A program made the translations under genes and the position numbers. Positions 1 through 7,213 of a stretch of DNA of 7,937 nt are shown piece by piece; positions within the stretch are counted from its first letter, which is position 1; every line of letters starts with the position of its first letter. Under the pieces are notes generated by a model, which did not search any database, had not been told where the DNA came from, and saw only the letters and a list, made by a program, of their open reading frames with translations. This DNA is from Gammaproteobacteria bacterium (lineage in GTDB: Bacteria; Pseudomonadota; Gammaproteobacteria; QOAV01). The DNA lies in contig JALXFQ010000077.1 of NCBI GenBank assembly GCA_027067235.1, positions 1 to 7,937 of the forward strand, read 5' to 3'.

Positions 1-1
1 C

Positions 2-784
2 TTCCACCTGTTCTCTGATCCTGCGGGTGAATTGATGGGCTTGAACACCGGCGACGCGCTCGGCAGCGTGCTTGACTGTATCCGCTCCGGCGAACGTCAA
101 CCGGATTTGCTTGTGGCTTCCGGTGATCTGGTTCACGACGGATCGGCGGCCGGTTATCAGCGTATGCAGCAAATGCTGGAATCGCTGTCAGCGCCGGTAT
201 ATTGCATGCCCGGCAACCATGATGAAAAACGCCAGTTACGCGAACACCTGAACAAACAGGGTATCGACGCAAACACGGTCTGTGCGGCGGGTCGCGTCGA
301 TATTGGCAACTGGCGGCTGGTGTTGCTGGATAGCGTGGTCAGCGGGGAAAAATACGGCCATATCACTACGCAGGAGCTGCGCCGTCTGGCTCAGGAACTG
401 GACAGCGCGGGAAGCCGGCATGTGTTGATTTTCCTGCATCACCAGCCTGTGCCCGTCGGCAGTCTCTGGCTGGACAGCATGCAGGTGGACAATGCCGCGG
501 CGTTGTTCGAGGTCGTGGACCGTTCCAGCAGAGTGCGCGCCATTGCCTGGGGTCACGTGCATCAGGCGTTCGATAGTGAGCGCAACGGGGTCAGGCTGCT
601 GTCGGCGCCTGCCACCTGCATTCAGTTCATGCCCGGATCCGGGCACTTTGCGCTGGACGAAACAACGCCGGGCTGGCGCTGGTTCGAACTGGCCGCTGAC
701 GGCCGCCTGGCAACCGGGGTGCAGCGCCTGCCAGGCAAGCCGCGGCGCGTTCCTTCGGCCGCAGACGCCAGCGGCTATTCGTAG
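2..784 (+). CDS. cpdA: 3',5'-cyclic-AMP phosphodiesterase CpdA (5' end truncated by window)
   Basis: This class III cyclic nucleotide phosphodiesterase (calcineurin-like metallophosphoesterase fold) hydrolyses cAMP to AMP in the cytoplasm and so tunes cAMP-CRP signalling. The reading frame is open from base 2, so the gene starts left of the window. Of the visible 260 residues, the first are FHLFSDPAGELMGLNT, whose His is the second metal ligand of the family's D-x-H motif; the Asp and roughly 10-15 N-terminal residues are missing. The other metal and phosphate motifs follow in order: GDLVHDG (about 41-47), GNHDE (71-75), LHHQPVPVGS (145-154) and GHVHQAF (184-190). The full length would be about 270-275 aa, as in E. 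coli CpdA (275 aa). An internal TTG/ATG at 32-37 should not be taken as the start, because it would remove the metal-binding His. The C-terminal tail (about 235-260) is basic and poorly conserved. The gene converges on the lipoprotein gene, with 44 nt between the stop codons. Confidence 0.92.
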   Translation, partial: FHLFSDPAGELMGLNTGDALGSVLDCIRSGERQPDLLVASGDLVHDGSAAGYQRMQQMLESLSAPVYCMPGNHDEKRQLREHLNKQGIDANTVCAAGRVDIGNWRLVLLDSVVSGEKYGHITTQELRRLAQELDSAGSRHVLIFLHHQPVPVGSLWLDSMQVDNAAALFEVVDRSSRVRAIAWGHVHQAFDSERNGVRLLSAPATCIQFMPGSGHFALDETTPGWRWFELAADGRLATGVQRLPGKPRRVPSAADASGYS

Positions 785-794
785 CCAGAGGTGA

Positions 795-813
795 TCCGGC
801 GTCGGCTGCCGGA
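795..813. terminator. Short GC-rich hairpin between convergent genes, possible weak bidirectional terminator
   Basis: TCCGGC (795-800) and GCCGGA (808-813) form a perfect 6-bp stem with a 7-nt loop in the 44-bp gap between the stop codons of cpdA and the lipoprotein gene. There is no T-tract on either strand, so it is not a classic intrinsic terminator. The position is right for transcript 3' ends from both sides; the function is inferred from position only. Confidence 0.3.
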
Positions 814-828
814 GTCAGGCGATGATAC

Positions 829-1659
829 TCAGATTCTTTCGCCGGTTTTGTTTTCGGACTGTCCCAGTTCCTTTTGCAGCTGCTTGAGCCTGGTATTCAG
901 ATCCTGAATGGCCTGTTTCATGGATTCGGCCAGCGTTTTTGAGCCTTCGCGCGACAGCTGTTCCATTTCTTTCTGGATTTCGGGTAACTGTTCCTGCAGC
1001 TCTTCCACGCCTTTGCTGAGGTCTTTCTGCATTTTTTCACTGCCCTGTTTCATGGTCTGACCCAGGGTAGAGGACAGTTCGCTAATGGACTGCTCGATTT
1101 CAGGCGCCATCTGCTGCCAGTTTTTTTGCAGCTCCTGCACCGAAGTTTCGCCCAGGCTTTGCAGTTGCTGGGTAATTTTTGGCAGCATTTCGGACAGCTT
1201 GCCCATGGTCTGGTCCAGCCCCTGGGTAAAGCTGCGGGCCAGTTCCTCCAGCGTTTCGGCCAGCGAATTGCTGCCGCCGCGGGTGAGGTGATTCCAGGTC
1301 TGCTGCCAGTCCACGCGCCAGCCCTGCTCGGTTTTCACCAGATAGGTCTGGAATTCAATGGGCTTGTCGCTGCCATCCGCGTTTTTCTTGACAATGGTTG
1401 TTGCCACTGCCGCAGCGTCCTGTTTCAGGGTGACTTCGCCGATTTTGAGTTCCGACTTTCTGGATTCCTCGTTCAGCGGCTTGATCTGTTGTTTCGGGTC
1501 GGTGGTCAGGGCGGCGGCCTTGGCGGTATCGCCTGCCTGCATCGCCTGCCAGAACGCCAGGGCGACTTCATCCGGCGTTTTCGGTCCGCCGCAGGCAGCC
1601 AGTACAGCCGCCACAGACACGCCAGCCAACAGTTTACCGATCAGTTTGAAAGTTCTCAT
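829..1659 (-). CDS. Envelope lipoprotein with DUF4878/NTF2-like domain and long coiled-coil tail, function unknown
   Basis: A 276-aa protein with a lipoprotein signal peptide: basic n-region (MRTFKLIGK), hydrophobic core, and lipobox LAAC with acceptor Cys23. The residues after Cys are Gly-Gly, not Asp, so by the Lol +2 rule it should reach the outer membrane. Residues about 28-125 (TPDEVALAFWQAMQAGDTAK and onward, ending near VDWQQTW) resemble DUF4878/NTF2-like domains of secreted proteins. Residues about 130-270 are strongly helical, rich in Gln, Glu, Lys and Leu, and contain three proline-started repeats of the form P-[KE]-I-x3-[LIM]-x2-L at 160-169, 186-195 and 226-235. The start ATG lies 4 nt after the sohB stop, so it is the last gene of the qmcA-nfeD-sohB unit and probably translationally coupled to it. 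No enzyme motif is visible. A periplasmic or outer-membrane partner of the SPFH/NfeD/SohB membrane complex is an inference from gene order alone. Confidence 0.85.
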   Translation of the reverse strand: MRTFKLIGKLLAGVSVAAVLAACGGPKTPDEVALAFWQAMQAGDTAKAAALTTDPKQQIKPLNEESRKSELKIGEVTLKQDAAAVATTIVKKNADGSDKPIEFQTYLVKTEQGWRVDWQQTWNHLTRGGSNSLAETLEELARSFTQGLDQTMGKLSEMLPKITQQLQSLGETSVQELQKNWQQMAPEIEQSISELSSTLGQTMKQGSEKMQKDLSKGVEELQEQLPEIQKEMEQLSREGSKTLAESMKQAIQDLNTRLKQLQKELGQSENKTGERI

Positions 1660-1663
1660 CTCG

Positions 1664-2689
1664 CTATCCCCACTTGGAGTTTTCGTTTTGTTTCCACCAG
1701 TTTAACATAAGCTTCTCTGATGATTCGCCCAGTATGCCGGCAAGTTTCTCGCCGAGCTTTTTCTTGCCCGCGTATTTCACCAGGTACAATTCGTGATCCC
1801 TGCTGCGTTCGAGCAGCCAGTCGTCGCTGGTCTGGATCGTGTCCACCAGTTTCAGGGCCAGCGCCTGGGAGCCGTACCAATGCTCGCCGGTGGCTATTTT
1901 TTCGATTTCCACCACCGGGCGGTGCTGCGCCACGAACTGTTTGAACAACTGGTGGGTTTGTTCCAGTTCCTGGCGCATCTTATCCCGATCCTCTTCGGAA
2001 TTTTCGCCAAACATGGTGACGGTACGCTTGTAGCGACCAGCCTTGAATTCCTCCATGGCAATGCCGTGGCGATCCAGCATTTTGTGAAAATTGGGAATCT
2101 GCGCCAGTACGCCGATGGAACCGACGATGGCAAACGGCGCGGCAATGATGTGGTCGGCGATACAGGCCATCATGTAGCCGCCGCTGGCGGCAACCTTGTC
2201 CACCGCCACGGTCAGCGGTATGTTGCGGTCGCGTATGCGCTGCAGCTGGGACGCCGCCAGGCCGTGTTCATGCACCAGGCCGCCGGCGTTGTCCAGCCGC
2301 ACCAGAATTTCGTCATCGGGTGTGGCAAAAGTCAGCAGGGCGGTGATTTCTTCGCGCAGGGAGCGAACGCCGGTGGCCTTGATGTCGCCGTCAAAGTCGA
2401 GCACAAAAATTCTCGGCAGTTCCTGATCGCCGGATTTGATTCTGGCCTTTTTCGATTTTTCCGCAGCCCTGGCGGCTTTTTTGTACGCCTTGGCGCCAAC
2501 AACGCCCTGCGTCAGCGCCAGACGCATTTTGTCGTAGCGATCGTTGATGCGACTGACAGTCAGTTTCGTCTCGTCGCCTCTGCGTCTCGCGGCAATCGCG
2601 GTAATGCCGCCCACCAGGGTCAGAACGGCAATGACGATGGTGATCGCCTTGGCCAGAAACAGACCGTATTCGGAAATAAATTCGATCAT
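1664..2689 (-). CDS. sohB: SohB, inner-membrane S49-family serine protease
   Basis: A 341-aa member of the signal-peptide-peptidase A (S49) family, of SohB type; E. coli SohB is 349 aa. The N-terminus (IEFISEYGLFLAK) matches the SohB type closely, followed by one membrane segment (about 11-35) and a basic stretch (RRR). A charged linker (40-90) corresponds to the S49 N-terminal domain, and the protease fold starts near PRIFVLDFDG (92-101). The catalytic Ser is S169 in KVAASGGYMMAC, and the general-base Lys is K221 in AGRYKRTVTMFGEN. The 52-residue Ser-Lys distance matches the Ser-Lys dyad of short SppA enzymes. HQLFKQFV and GEHWYGSQAL further down are family hallmarks. The usual SPGG oxyanion-side motif reads NAGG (134-137) here. 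The gene lies 30 nt after nfeD and 4 nt before the lipoprotein gene. The ribosome binding site before the ATG is weak, so its translation may depend on upstream translation. The family role is degradation of membrane peptides or proteins; the substrate here is unknown. Confidence 0.93.
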   Translation of the reverse strand: MIEFISEYGLFLAKAITIVIAVLTLVGGITAIAARRRGDETKLTVSRINDRYDKMRLALTQGVVGAKAYKKAARAAEKSKKARIKSGDQELPRIFVLDFDGDIKATGVRSLREEITALLTFATPDDEILVRLDNAGGLVHEHGLAASQLQRIRDRNIPLTVAVDKVAASGGYMMACIADHIIAAPFAIVGSIGVLAQIPNFHKMLDRHGIAMEEFKAGRYKRTVTMFGENSEEDRDKMRQELEQTHQLFKQFVAQHRPVVEIEKIATGEHWYGSQALALKLVDTIQTSDDWLLERSRDHELYLVKYAGKKKLGEKLAGILGESSEKLMLNWWKQNENSKWG

Positions 2690-2719
2690 GGATGTTACCG
2701 GTGTTGGTTCAACGGGGCA

Positions 2720-3166
2720 TCAGGAAGTTGCCGGCTGCACGATCAGATTGGTGCCGTCCACGTCGGTCACTACCACTATGGAGCCAGCCGGCAGATCGGG
2801 GCCTTCTACGCGCCAGGTGGTGTCGTCCACGCGCAGCTTGCCAATACCGTTGACAATGTCGCTATCCAGTGTGAAGCGTCTGCCGATGTACTGTCGTCCG
2901 CGCTGGTTGAGATGGGGCTGATCGGAATGCTCGGGCCGGTTCTTCAGATAGGCATTCCAGACGAACAGGCTGACGATGGAAAGCCCGGCGAACAGGGCCA
3001 GCTGCAGGGTCCACGACATTTGTGGCGCCACCCAGGCGATCAGGCCGACAATGACCGCGCTGACTGCGAGCAGCAGAAAAAGCAGGGTGGTGGTCGTGAC
3101 TTCGAGAATCAGCATGACGCCAGCCAGGATCAACCAGTGCCACAGACCGGGTTGTGTGATTTCCAT
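2720..3166 (-). CDS. NfeD-family membrane protein (short, YbbJ-like), SPFH partner
   Basis: A 148-aa short NfeD protein resembling E. coli YbbJ (152 aa). Three hydrophobic segments are visible (about 9-27, 28-47 and 52-71). They are followed by a soluble beta-rich OB-fold domain (about 90-146) with the family signature IGRRFTL, NGIGKLRVDDTTWRVEGPDLP and VTDVDG. NfeD proteins pair with SPFH/stomatin proteins, and the OB-fold domain is thought to bind the SPFH partner. This one lacks the ClpP-like serine protease domain of long NfeD (STOPP) proteins. The start ATG lies 4 nt after the qmcA stop. Its ribosome binding site (AAGGA on the minus strand, about 3176-3180) sits inside the end of qmcA, so the two genes are translationally linked. 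The next gene encodes the protease SohB. Confidence 0.93.
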   Translation of the reverse strand: MEITQPGLWHWLILAGVMLILEVTTTTLLFLLLAVSAVIVGLIAWVAPQMSWTLQLALFAGLSIVSLFVWNAYLKNRPEHSDQPHLNQRGRQYIGRRFTLDSDIVNGIGKLRVDDTTWRVEGPDLPAGSIVVVTDVDGTNLIVQPATS

Positions 3167-3170
3167 GGGT

Positions 3171-4100
3171 TTAGTCCTTTTCCCGGCTTTTCGCCAGACT
3201 GTCTTTGGCTATCTCGCCGATACCCGCCAGCGAGCCCATCAGCGCGGTGGCATCCAGTGGCAGCATCAGGATTTTCTGGTTTTCCGCCGTGCCCATGGCT
3301 TTCAGCGCCTCGGTGTATTTTTGCGCAACGAAATAGTTGATTGCGCGCACATCGCCATCGGCAATCGCCCTGGAAACCATCTCGGTGGCCTTGCCTTCGG
3401 CCTGGGCCAGCCGCTCGCGCGCCTCGGCCTCGAGATAGGCGGACTCCTTGCGTGCTTCCGCTTCCAGAATCACGGCGCGCTTTTCACCCTCGGCACGCAA
3501 TACTTCGGATTGACGCAAGCCTTCGGCTTCAAGGATATTGGCGCGCTTTTCACGCTCGGCCTTCATCTGCCGCGCCATGGAATCCACCAGATCCCTGGGC
3601 GGTGTAATATCCTTGATTTCGATGCGTGTCACTTTCACGCCCCACGGCGTGGTAGCATCGTCCACCACGTGCAACAAGGCGGCGTTGATCTGGTCACGCT
3701 TGGACAGCGATTCATCCAGATCCATGGAGCCGAGCACGGTGCGGATATTGGTCATGGTCAGGTTCAATATGGCCAGCTCCAGATTGTTCACCTCGTAACT
3801 GGCCTTGGCGGCGTCCATAACCTGGAAAAAAACCACGCCATCGACTTTTACCACCGCATTGTCGCGGGTGATGACTTCCTGTGACGGCACGTCCAGCACG
3901 CGTTCCATCATGTTGATGCGAGAACCGGTACGTTCCACAAACGGTATGATGAAACGCAGGCCAGGGCGCAGGGTGCGGGTGTAGCGACCCAGCCGTTCCA
4001 GGGTGTATTCGTAGCCCTGTTTGACCTGCACCAGCGATTTGGAAACGATAATGATCGCCAGCACGGCGAGTATGATGGCAGTAGTGGAGACAGCTTCCAT
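3171..4100 (-). CDS. qmcA: QmcA/YbbK-type SPFH (stomatin/prohibitin) membrane protein
   Basis: A 309-aa SPFH protein close in length to E. coli QmcA (305 aa). It has an N-terminal membrane anchor (about 6-25, [19 protein letters not shown]). The SPFH domain (about 25-180) starts with [20 protein letters not shown] and carries [47 protein letters not shown] and other stomatin signatures. A charged, Ala/Glu-rich coiled coil follows (about 178-245), then a conserved C-terminal helix region ([21 protein letters not shown]). SPFH proteins assemble into large rings or cages that organise membrane proteins and modulate proteases such as FtsH. ATG at 4100 is chosen because GAGGA lies 5 nt upstream and homology begins there. 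The frame is open further upstream, to about 4364, but that would read through the promoter region and into fabA. This is the first gene of the four-gene minus-strand unit, divergent from fabA. Confidence 0.94.
   Translation of the reverse strand: MEAVSTTAIILAVLAIIIVSKSLVQVKQGYEYTLERLGRYTRTLRPGLRFIIPFVERTGSRINMMERVLDVPSQEVITRDNAVVKVDGVVFFQVMDAAKASYEVNNLELAILNLTMTNIRTVLGSMDLDESLSKRDQINAALLHVVDDATTPWGVKVTRIEIKDITPPRDLVDSMARQMKAEREKRANILEAEGLRQSEVLRAEGEKRAVILEAEARKESAYLEAEARERLAQAEGKATEMVSRAIADGDVRAINYFVAQKYTEALKAMGTAENQKILMLPLDATALMGSLAGIGEIAKDSLAKSREKD
3474..3560 (-). repeat. Intragenic 66-bp-period repeat encoding the QmcA coiled coil
   Basis: Positions 3474-3494 and 3540-3560 are 21-bp direct repeats, identical at 20 of 21 bases and exactly 66 bp apart. 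In protein they give [10 protein letters not shown] (184-193) and [10 protein letters not shown] (206-215) of QmcA, a 22-residue period equal to two 11-residue turns, as expected of SPFH coiled coils. The reading frame is preserved. Confidence 0.8.
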
Positions 4101-4105
4101 GATGG

Positions 4106-4110
4106 TCCTC
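4106..4110 (-). promoter_or_regulatory. Shine-Dalgarno site that fixes the qmcA start
   Basis: The plus-strand TCCTC reads GAGGA on the minus strand, 5 nt before the ATG at 4100-4098. It is the clearest ribosome binding site of the minus-strand unit and excludes the longer upstream frame as the real start. Confidence 0.75.
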
Positions 4111-4136
4111 GAAATAATTACCGGTGTGAAACCGCG

Positions 4137-4142
4137 AGTATA
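4137..4142 (-). promoter_or_regulatory. Candidate -10 element for the qmcA operon
   Basis: The minus strand reads TATACT (5 of 6 to TATAAT), which would start transcription near 4130 with about 30 nt of leader. No good -35 hexamer lies 16-18 bp upstream (TGATGC at best). A second candidate lies further out: a perfect TTGACA at 4226-4221 with a weak TTTATG -10 at 4202-4197 (18-bp spacer). Either could be used; neither is proven. Confidence 0.4.
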
Positions 4143-4152
4143 CCGTAAACCC

Positions 4153-4222
4153 GGATAAGGCATCACGGCAGACTTGCATTTCTTATCCGCTAAGGGCATA
4201 AAGGCGCGCAGGATAAAGAATG
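4153..4222. repeat. Three copies of a 12-bp motif GGATAARRMATS in the divergent promoter region
   Basis: Copies are GGATAAGGCATC (4153-4164, plus), GGATAAGAAATG (4188-4177, minus) and GGATAAAGAATG (4211-4222, plus). Copies 1 and 2 also form a perfect 8-bp inverted repeat, CGGATAAG (4152-4159) and CTTATCCG (4182-4189). The spacing between cores is 30 and 28 bp, near three helical turns, so all lie on roughly one face of the DNA. They lie between the candidate start sites of qmcA and fabA, which suggests an operator for a shared regulator. The regulator is not identified. Confidence 0.5.
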
Positions 4223-4226
4223 TCAA

Positions 4227-4232
4227 TATAAA
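4227..4232 (+). promoter_or_regulatory. Candidate -10 element for fabA-fabB
   Basis: TATAAA (5 of 6) would give a start near 4239 and a leader of about 29 nt before the fabA ATG. The -35 position (about 4204-4209, GC-rich) has no match, so the promoter would be weak or activator-dependent. A second, weaker candidate is TTGCAT (4174-4179) with CATAAA (4197-4202), spacer 17 bp. The midpoint of motif copies 2 and 3 falls about 40 bp upstream of the proposed start, a usual place for an activator. Confidence 0.4.
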
Positions 4233-4267
4233 ACCTAGTGGTTGAATAAAGCCGGGGCAATACAAGC

Positions 4268-4786
4268 ATGGAACAGAAAAACGCCTACGATTACGATGAT
4301 TTGATAGCCTGTGGGCATGGCGAACTGTTTGGCCCCGGCAACGCGCTGTTGCCGCTGCCGCCAATGCTGATGTTTGACCGCATCACGGAAATCACTGCCG
4401 ATGGCGGTGAACACGGCAAGGGCCATATTGTCGCCGAACTGGATATCAATCCGGAGCTGTGGTTTTTCCAGTGTCATTTCGAGTCCGACCCGGTCATGCC
4501 CGGTTGTCTGGGCCTGGACGCCATGTGGCAGCTGATCGGTTTTTTTCTGGGCTGGAGTGGTGGCCCCGGTCGAGGCAGGGCACTGGGCGCCGGAGAGGTG
4601 AAATTTACCGGACAGGTCTTGCCAAGCGCCAGAAAAGTTACATACCGCATTGATCTGAAACGCGTCATCATGCGCAAACTGGTCATGGGTATTGCTGATG
4701 CGATCATGGAAGTGGACGGCAAGGTGATTTACGAGGCGAAAGATTTGCGCGTAGGCTTATTTACTTCAGCGGATGAAAGCACATAG
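4268..4786 (+). CDS. fabA: 3-hydroxydecanoyl-[ACP] dehydratase/isomerase FabA
   Basis: This 172-aa enzyme dehydrates 3-hydroxyacyl-ACP and, at C10, isomerises trans-2- to cis-3-decenoyl-ACP. That is the branch point for anaerobic unsaturated fatty acid synthesis in the cytoplasm. The length equals E. coli FabA, and the catalytic residues fall at the same numbers: His70 in [14 protein letters not shown] and Asp84 in [10 protein letters not shown]. Other hallmarks are [46 protein letters not shown] sequence (here [13 protein letters not shown]) and [12 protein letters not shown]. The ATG at 4268 matches the family N-terminus (EDLIA-type helix after about 10 residues); its ribosome binding site is weak (GGGG at 4253-4256, 11 nt upstream). 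fabB follows after 9 nt, forming an operon. It is divergent from qmcA, with a 167-bp shared control region. Confidence 0.97.
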   Translation: MEQKNAYDYDDLIACGHGELFGPGNALLPLPPMLMFDRITEITADGGEHGKGHIVAELDINPELWFFQCHFESDPVMPGCLGLDAMWQLIGFFLGWSGGPGRGRALGAGEVKFTGQVLPSARKVTYRIDLKRVIMRKLVMGIADAIMEVDGKVIYEAKDLRVGLFTSADEST

Positions 4787-4791
4787 GGGTG
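4785..4791 (+). promoter_or_regulatory. fabB ribosome binding site overlapping the fabA stop
   Basis: AGGGGTG begins inside the fabA TAG stop and ends 4 nt before the fabB ATG at 4796. The overlap suggests that ribosomes finishing fabA help start fabB, keeping the two enzymes balanced. Confidence 0.6.
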
Positions 4792-4795
4792 TCTT

Positions 4796-6013
4796 ATGCG
4801 ACGAGTAGTGGTAACAGGCCGGGGGATAGTCTGTCCGATCGGCAATAACCTTGATGAAACGGCGGAGTCACTGAAGCGGGGCAGATCAGGCATTGTGTTC
4901 GCGCCTGAATACGAACAGATGGGCATGCGCTCCCATGTTCACGGAACAGTCAAACTGGACCCGAAACAGCTGATCGACCGCAAGGTGTACCGATTCATGG
5001 GCGCGGCTGCCGCCTATGCCTATCTGGCCATGCAGCAGGCCATAGACGAATCGGGTCTGGCGGATGATGATGTTTCCAATGAGCGCACCGGCTTGATCGT
5101 CGGCTCCGGCGGCGCGTCCACGGAAAACGTGGTGCTGGCGGCGGACACCCTGCGCGCAAAGGGCATACGCCGGGTTGGTCCCTACATGGTGACGCGCACC
5201 ATGGGCAGCACCACCCAGGCCTGTCTGGCGACGCCGTTCAAGATCAGGGGCGTGTCCTATTCGCTCAGTTCGGCCTGTTCCACCAGCGCCCACTGCATCG
5301 GCAACGCCTGCGAGATGATTCAATACGGCAAGCAGGACGTGATGTTTGCCGGCGGTGGCGAGGAACTGCACTGGACGCTGTCCAGCCTGTTTGACGCCAT
5401 GGGCGCGCTGTCCACCAAATACAATGGAACACCGGAAAAGGCCTCGCGCGCCTATGACGCCAATCGCGACGGCTTTGTCATTGCCGGTGGCGGCGGCATG
5501 CTGGTGCTGGAAGAACTGGAGCACGCCAAAGCCCGCGGCGCCACCATCTACGCCGAGCTGGTTGGCTATGGCGCCACTTCGGATGGTTATGACATGGTGC
5601 AACCCTCCGGCGAAGGCGCGGCGCGCTGCATGCGTCAGGCCATGGATCAGTGTGGCGTGAACATCGACTATATCAACGCTCATGGTACCAGCACGCCGGT
5701 GGGCGATTTGCGCGAGTTGCAGGCGGTGAAGGAGGTTTTTGGTGATGACATGCCGCCGATCAGTTCAACTAAATCGTTGACCGGCCATACCCTGGGTGCT
5801 GCGGGTGTGCATGAATGCATCTACAGCCTGCTCATGCTGGAGCATGATTTCATCGCCGCCTCTGCCAATATCGAGGAACTGGATCCGGAAGCGGCCGGCA
5901 TGCCGGTAGTGCGCGAGCGGGTGGATAACGCCGGACTCGATGTGGTAGCTTCCAACAGCTTTGGTTTTGGTGGCGTAAACACGACTCTGGTGTTCCAGCG
6001 CTACCCGGGATAA
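4796..6013 (+). CDS. fabB: 3-oxoacyl-[ACP] synthase I FabB
   Basis: A 405-aa beta-ketoacyl-ACP synthase I (thiolase fold, cytoplasmic). It condenses malonyl-ACP with acyl-ACP and elongates the cis-3-decenoyl-ACP made by FabA, so it commits carbon to unsaturated fatty acids. The active-site triad is complete: nucleophile Cys161 in [14 protein letters not shown], His296 in [11 protein letters not shown] and His331 in [12 protein letters not shown], with the conserved Lys326. The N-terminus [17 protein letters not shown], the loop [14 protein letters not shown] and the C-terminal glycine loop NSFGFGGVN are typical. Pairing with fabA and the motif [17 protein letters not shown] favour FabB over FabF. 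The length is normal (E. coli 406 aa). It is the last gene of the operon and is followed by a strong terminator at 6043-6089. Confidence 0.97.
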   Translation: MRRVVVTGRGIVCPIGNNLDETAESLKRGRSGIVFAPEYEQMGMRSHVHGTVKLDPKQLIDRKVYRFMGAAAAYAYLAMQQAIDESGLADDDVSNERTGLIVGSGGASTENVVLAADTLRAKGIRRVGPYMVTRTMGSTTQACLATPFKIRGVSYSLSSACSTSAHCIGNACEMIQYGKQDVMFAGGGEELHWTLSSLFDAMGALSTKYNGTPEKASRAYDANRDGFVIAGGGGMLVLEELEHAKARGATIYAELVGYGATSDGYDMVQPSGEGAARCMRQAMDQCGVNIDYINAHGTSTPVGDLRELQAVKEVFGDDMPPISSTKSLTGHTLGAAGVHECIYSLLMLEHDFIAASANIEELDPEAAGMPVVRERVDNAGLDVVASNSFGFGGVNTTLVFQRYPG

Positions 6014-6042
6014 GTCAGCTCCGGGCGGCAAAACCGCGCACG

Positions 6043-6089
6043 CCGGCTGCCGAGCGGCGTCCCCGACAGGGCTCTGTAGCCGGTTTTTT
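6043..6089 (+). terminator. Rho-independent terminator of fabA-fabB
   Basis: The 12-position stem pairs 6043-6054 (CCGGCTGCCGAG) with 6072-6083 (CTCTGTAGCCGG), with one mismatch and one G-U pair. The loop is 17 nt and six T residues follow directly (6084-6089). It begins 30 nt after the fabB stop, so it should end the operon transcript and insulate the downstream moxR gene. Confidence 0.85.
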
Positions 6090-6111
6090 GTCATCTTCGA
6101 CAGCTTTTGTT

Positions 6112-6129
6112 CGTTTTCATCTTGAAACG
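6112..6129. repeat. Small palindrome upstream of the moxR gene
   Basis: CGTTT (6112-6116) and AAACG (6125-6129) form an inverted repeat around TCATCTTG. A second register, TTTCA-TCT-TGAAA (6115-6127), is also perfect. It lies between the fabB terminator and the moxR gene, a place for an operator. No regulator can be named, and short arms like these can arise by chance. Confidence 0.25.
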
Positions 6130-6143
6130 GGGAACTTTAACGC

Positions 6144-6176
6144 CCACTTTCGGCCCATAGTGCAAAACCAAAGTGG
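6144..6176. repeat. Inverted repeat just upstream of the moxR start
   Basis: CCACTTTCGG (6144-6153) pairs with CCAAAGTGG (6168-6176), giving nine base pairs with one bulged C and a 14-nt loop. It ends 14 nt before the proposed moxR ATG. A possible -10 (CATAGT, 6156-6161) lies in the loop, but no good -35 is seen. It has no T-tract, so it could be an operator or a leader hairpin rather than a terminator. Confidence 0.35.
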
Positions 6177-6190
6177 CGAGAACAACAAAG

Positions 6191-7189
<999 letters not shown>

Positions 7190-7213
7190 GACGGCTAACG
7201 AGGTTCTCTGGTC

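Noticed and set aside
32..784. CpdA starting at the TTG/ATG at positions 32-37
   Set aside because: The frame is open to the left edge, and the preceding residues (FHLFSDPAGE) belong to the conserved metal-binding N-terminus.
1793..3340. A 515-codon open frame on the plus strand across sohB and nfeD
   Set aside because: It is antisense to two well-conserved genes, its translation shows no recognisable domain, and it is rich in His, Gln and Gly as expected from reverse reading of GC-rich codons.
2976..3884. A 302-codon plus-strand open frame across nfeD and qmcA
   Set aside because: It is antisense to conserved SPFH and NfeD coding sequence, with no family signature and no ribosome binding site.
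4161..4179. A sigma-54 promoter upstream of fabA (ACGGC then TTGCAT)
   Set aside because: The GG and GC doublets are 9 bp apart instead of the required 12, so it does not fit a -24/-12 promoter.
4153..4222. DnaA boxes, because TTATCC occurs three times
   Set aside because: The bases after TTATCC do not match TTATNCACA (two or more mismatches each), whereas the conserved bases lie on the other side of the core.
4101..4267. FabR or FadR operator for fabA
   Set aside because: I looked for the E. coli-type palindromes and saw no convincing match; the control of fabA here is left open.
4101..4364. An 88-residue N-terminal extension of QmcA
   Set aside because: The extension would cross the promoter region and the first 97 bases of fabA, shows no homology, and a good GAGGA site sits right before the ATG at 4100.
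4886..5683. A 265-codon minus-strand open frame inside fabB
   Set aside because: It is entirely inside the conserved fabB gene; its His- and Gly-rich translation looks like a shadow frame.
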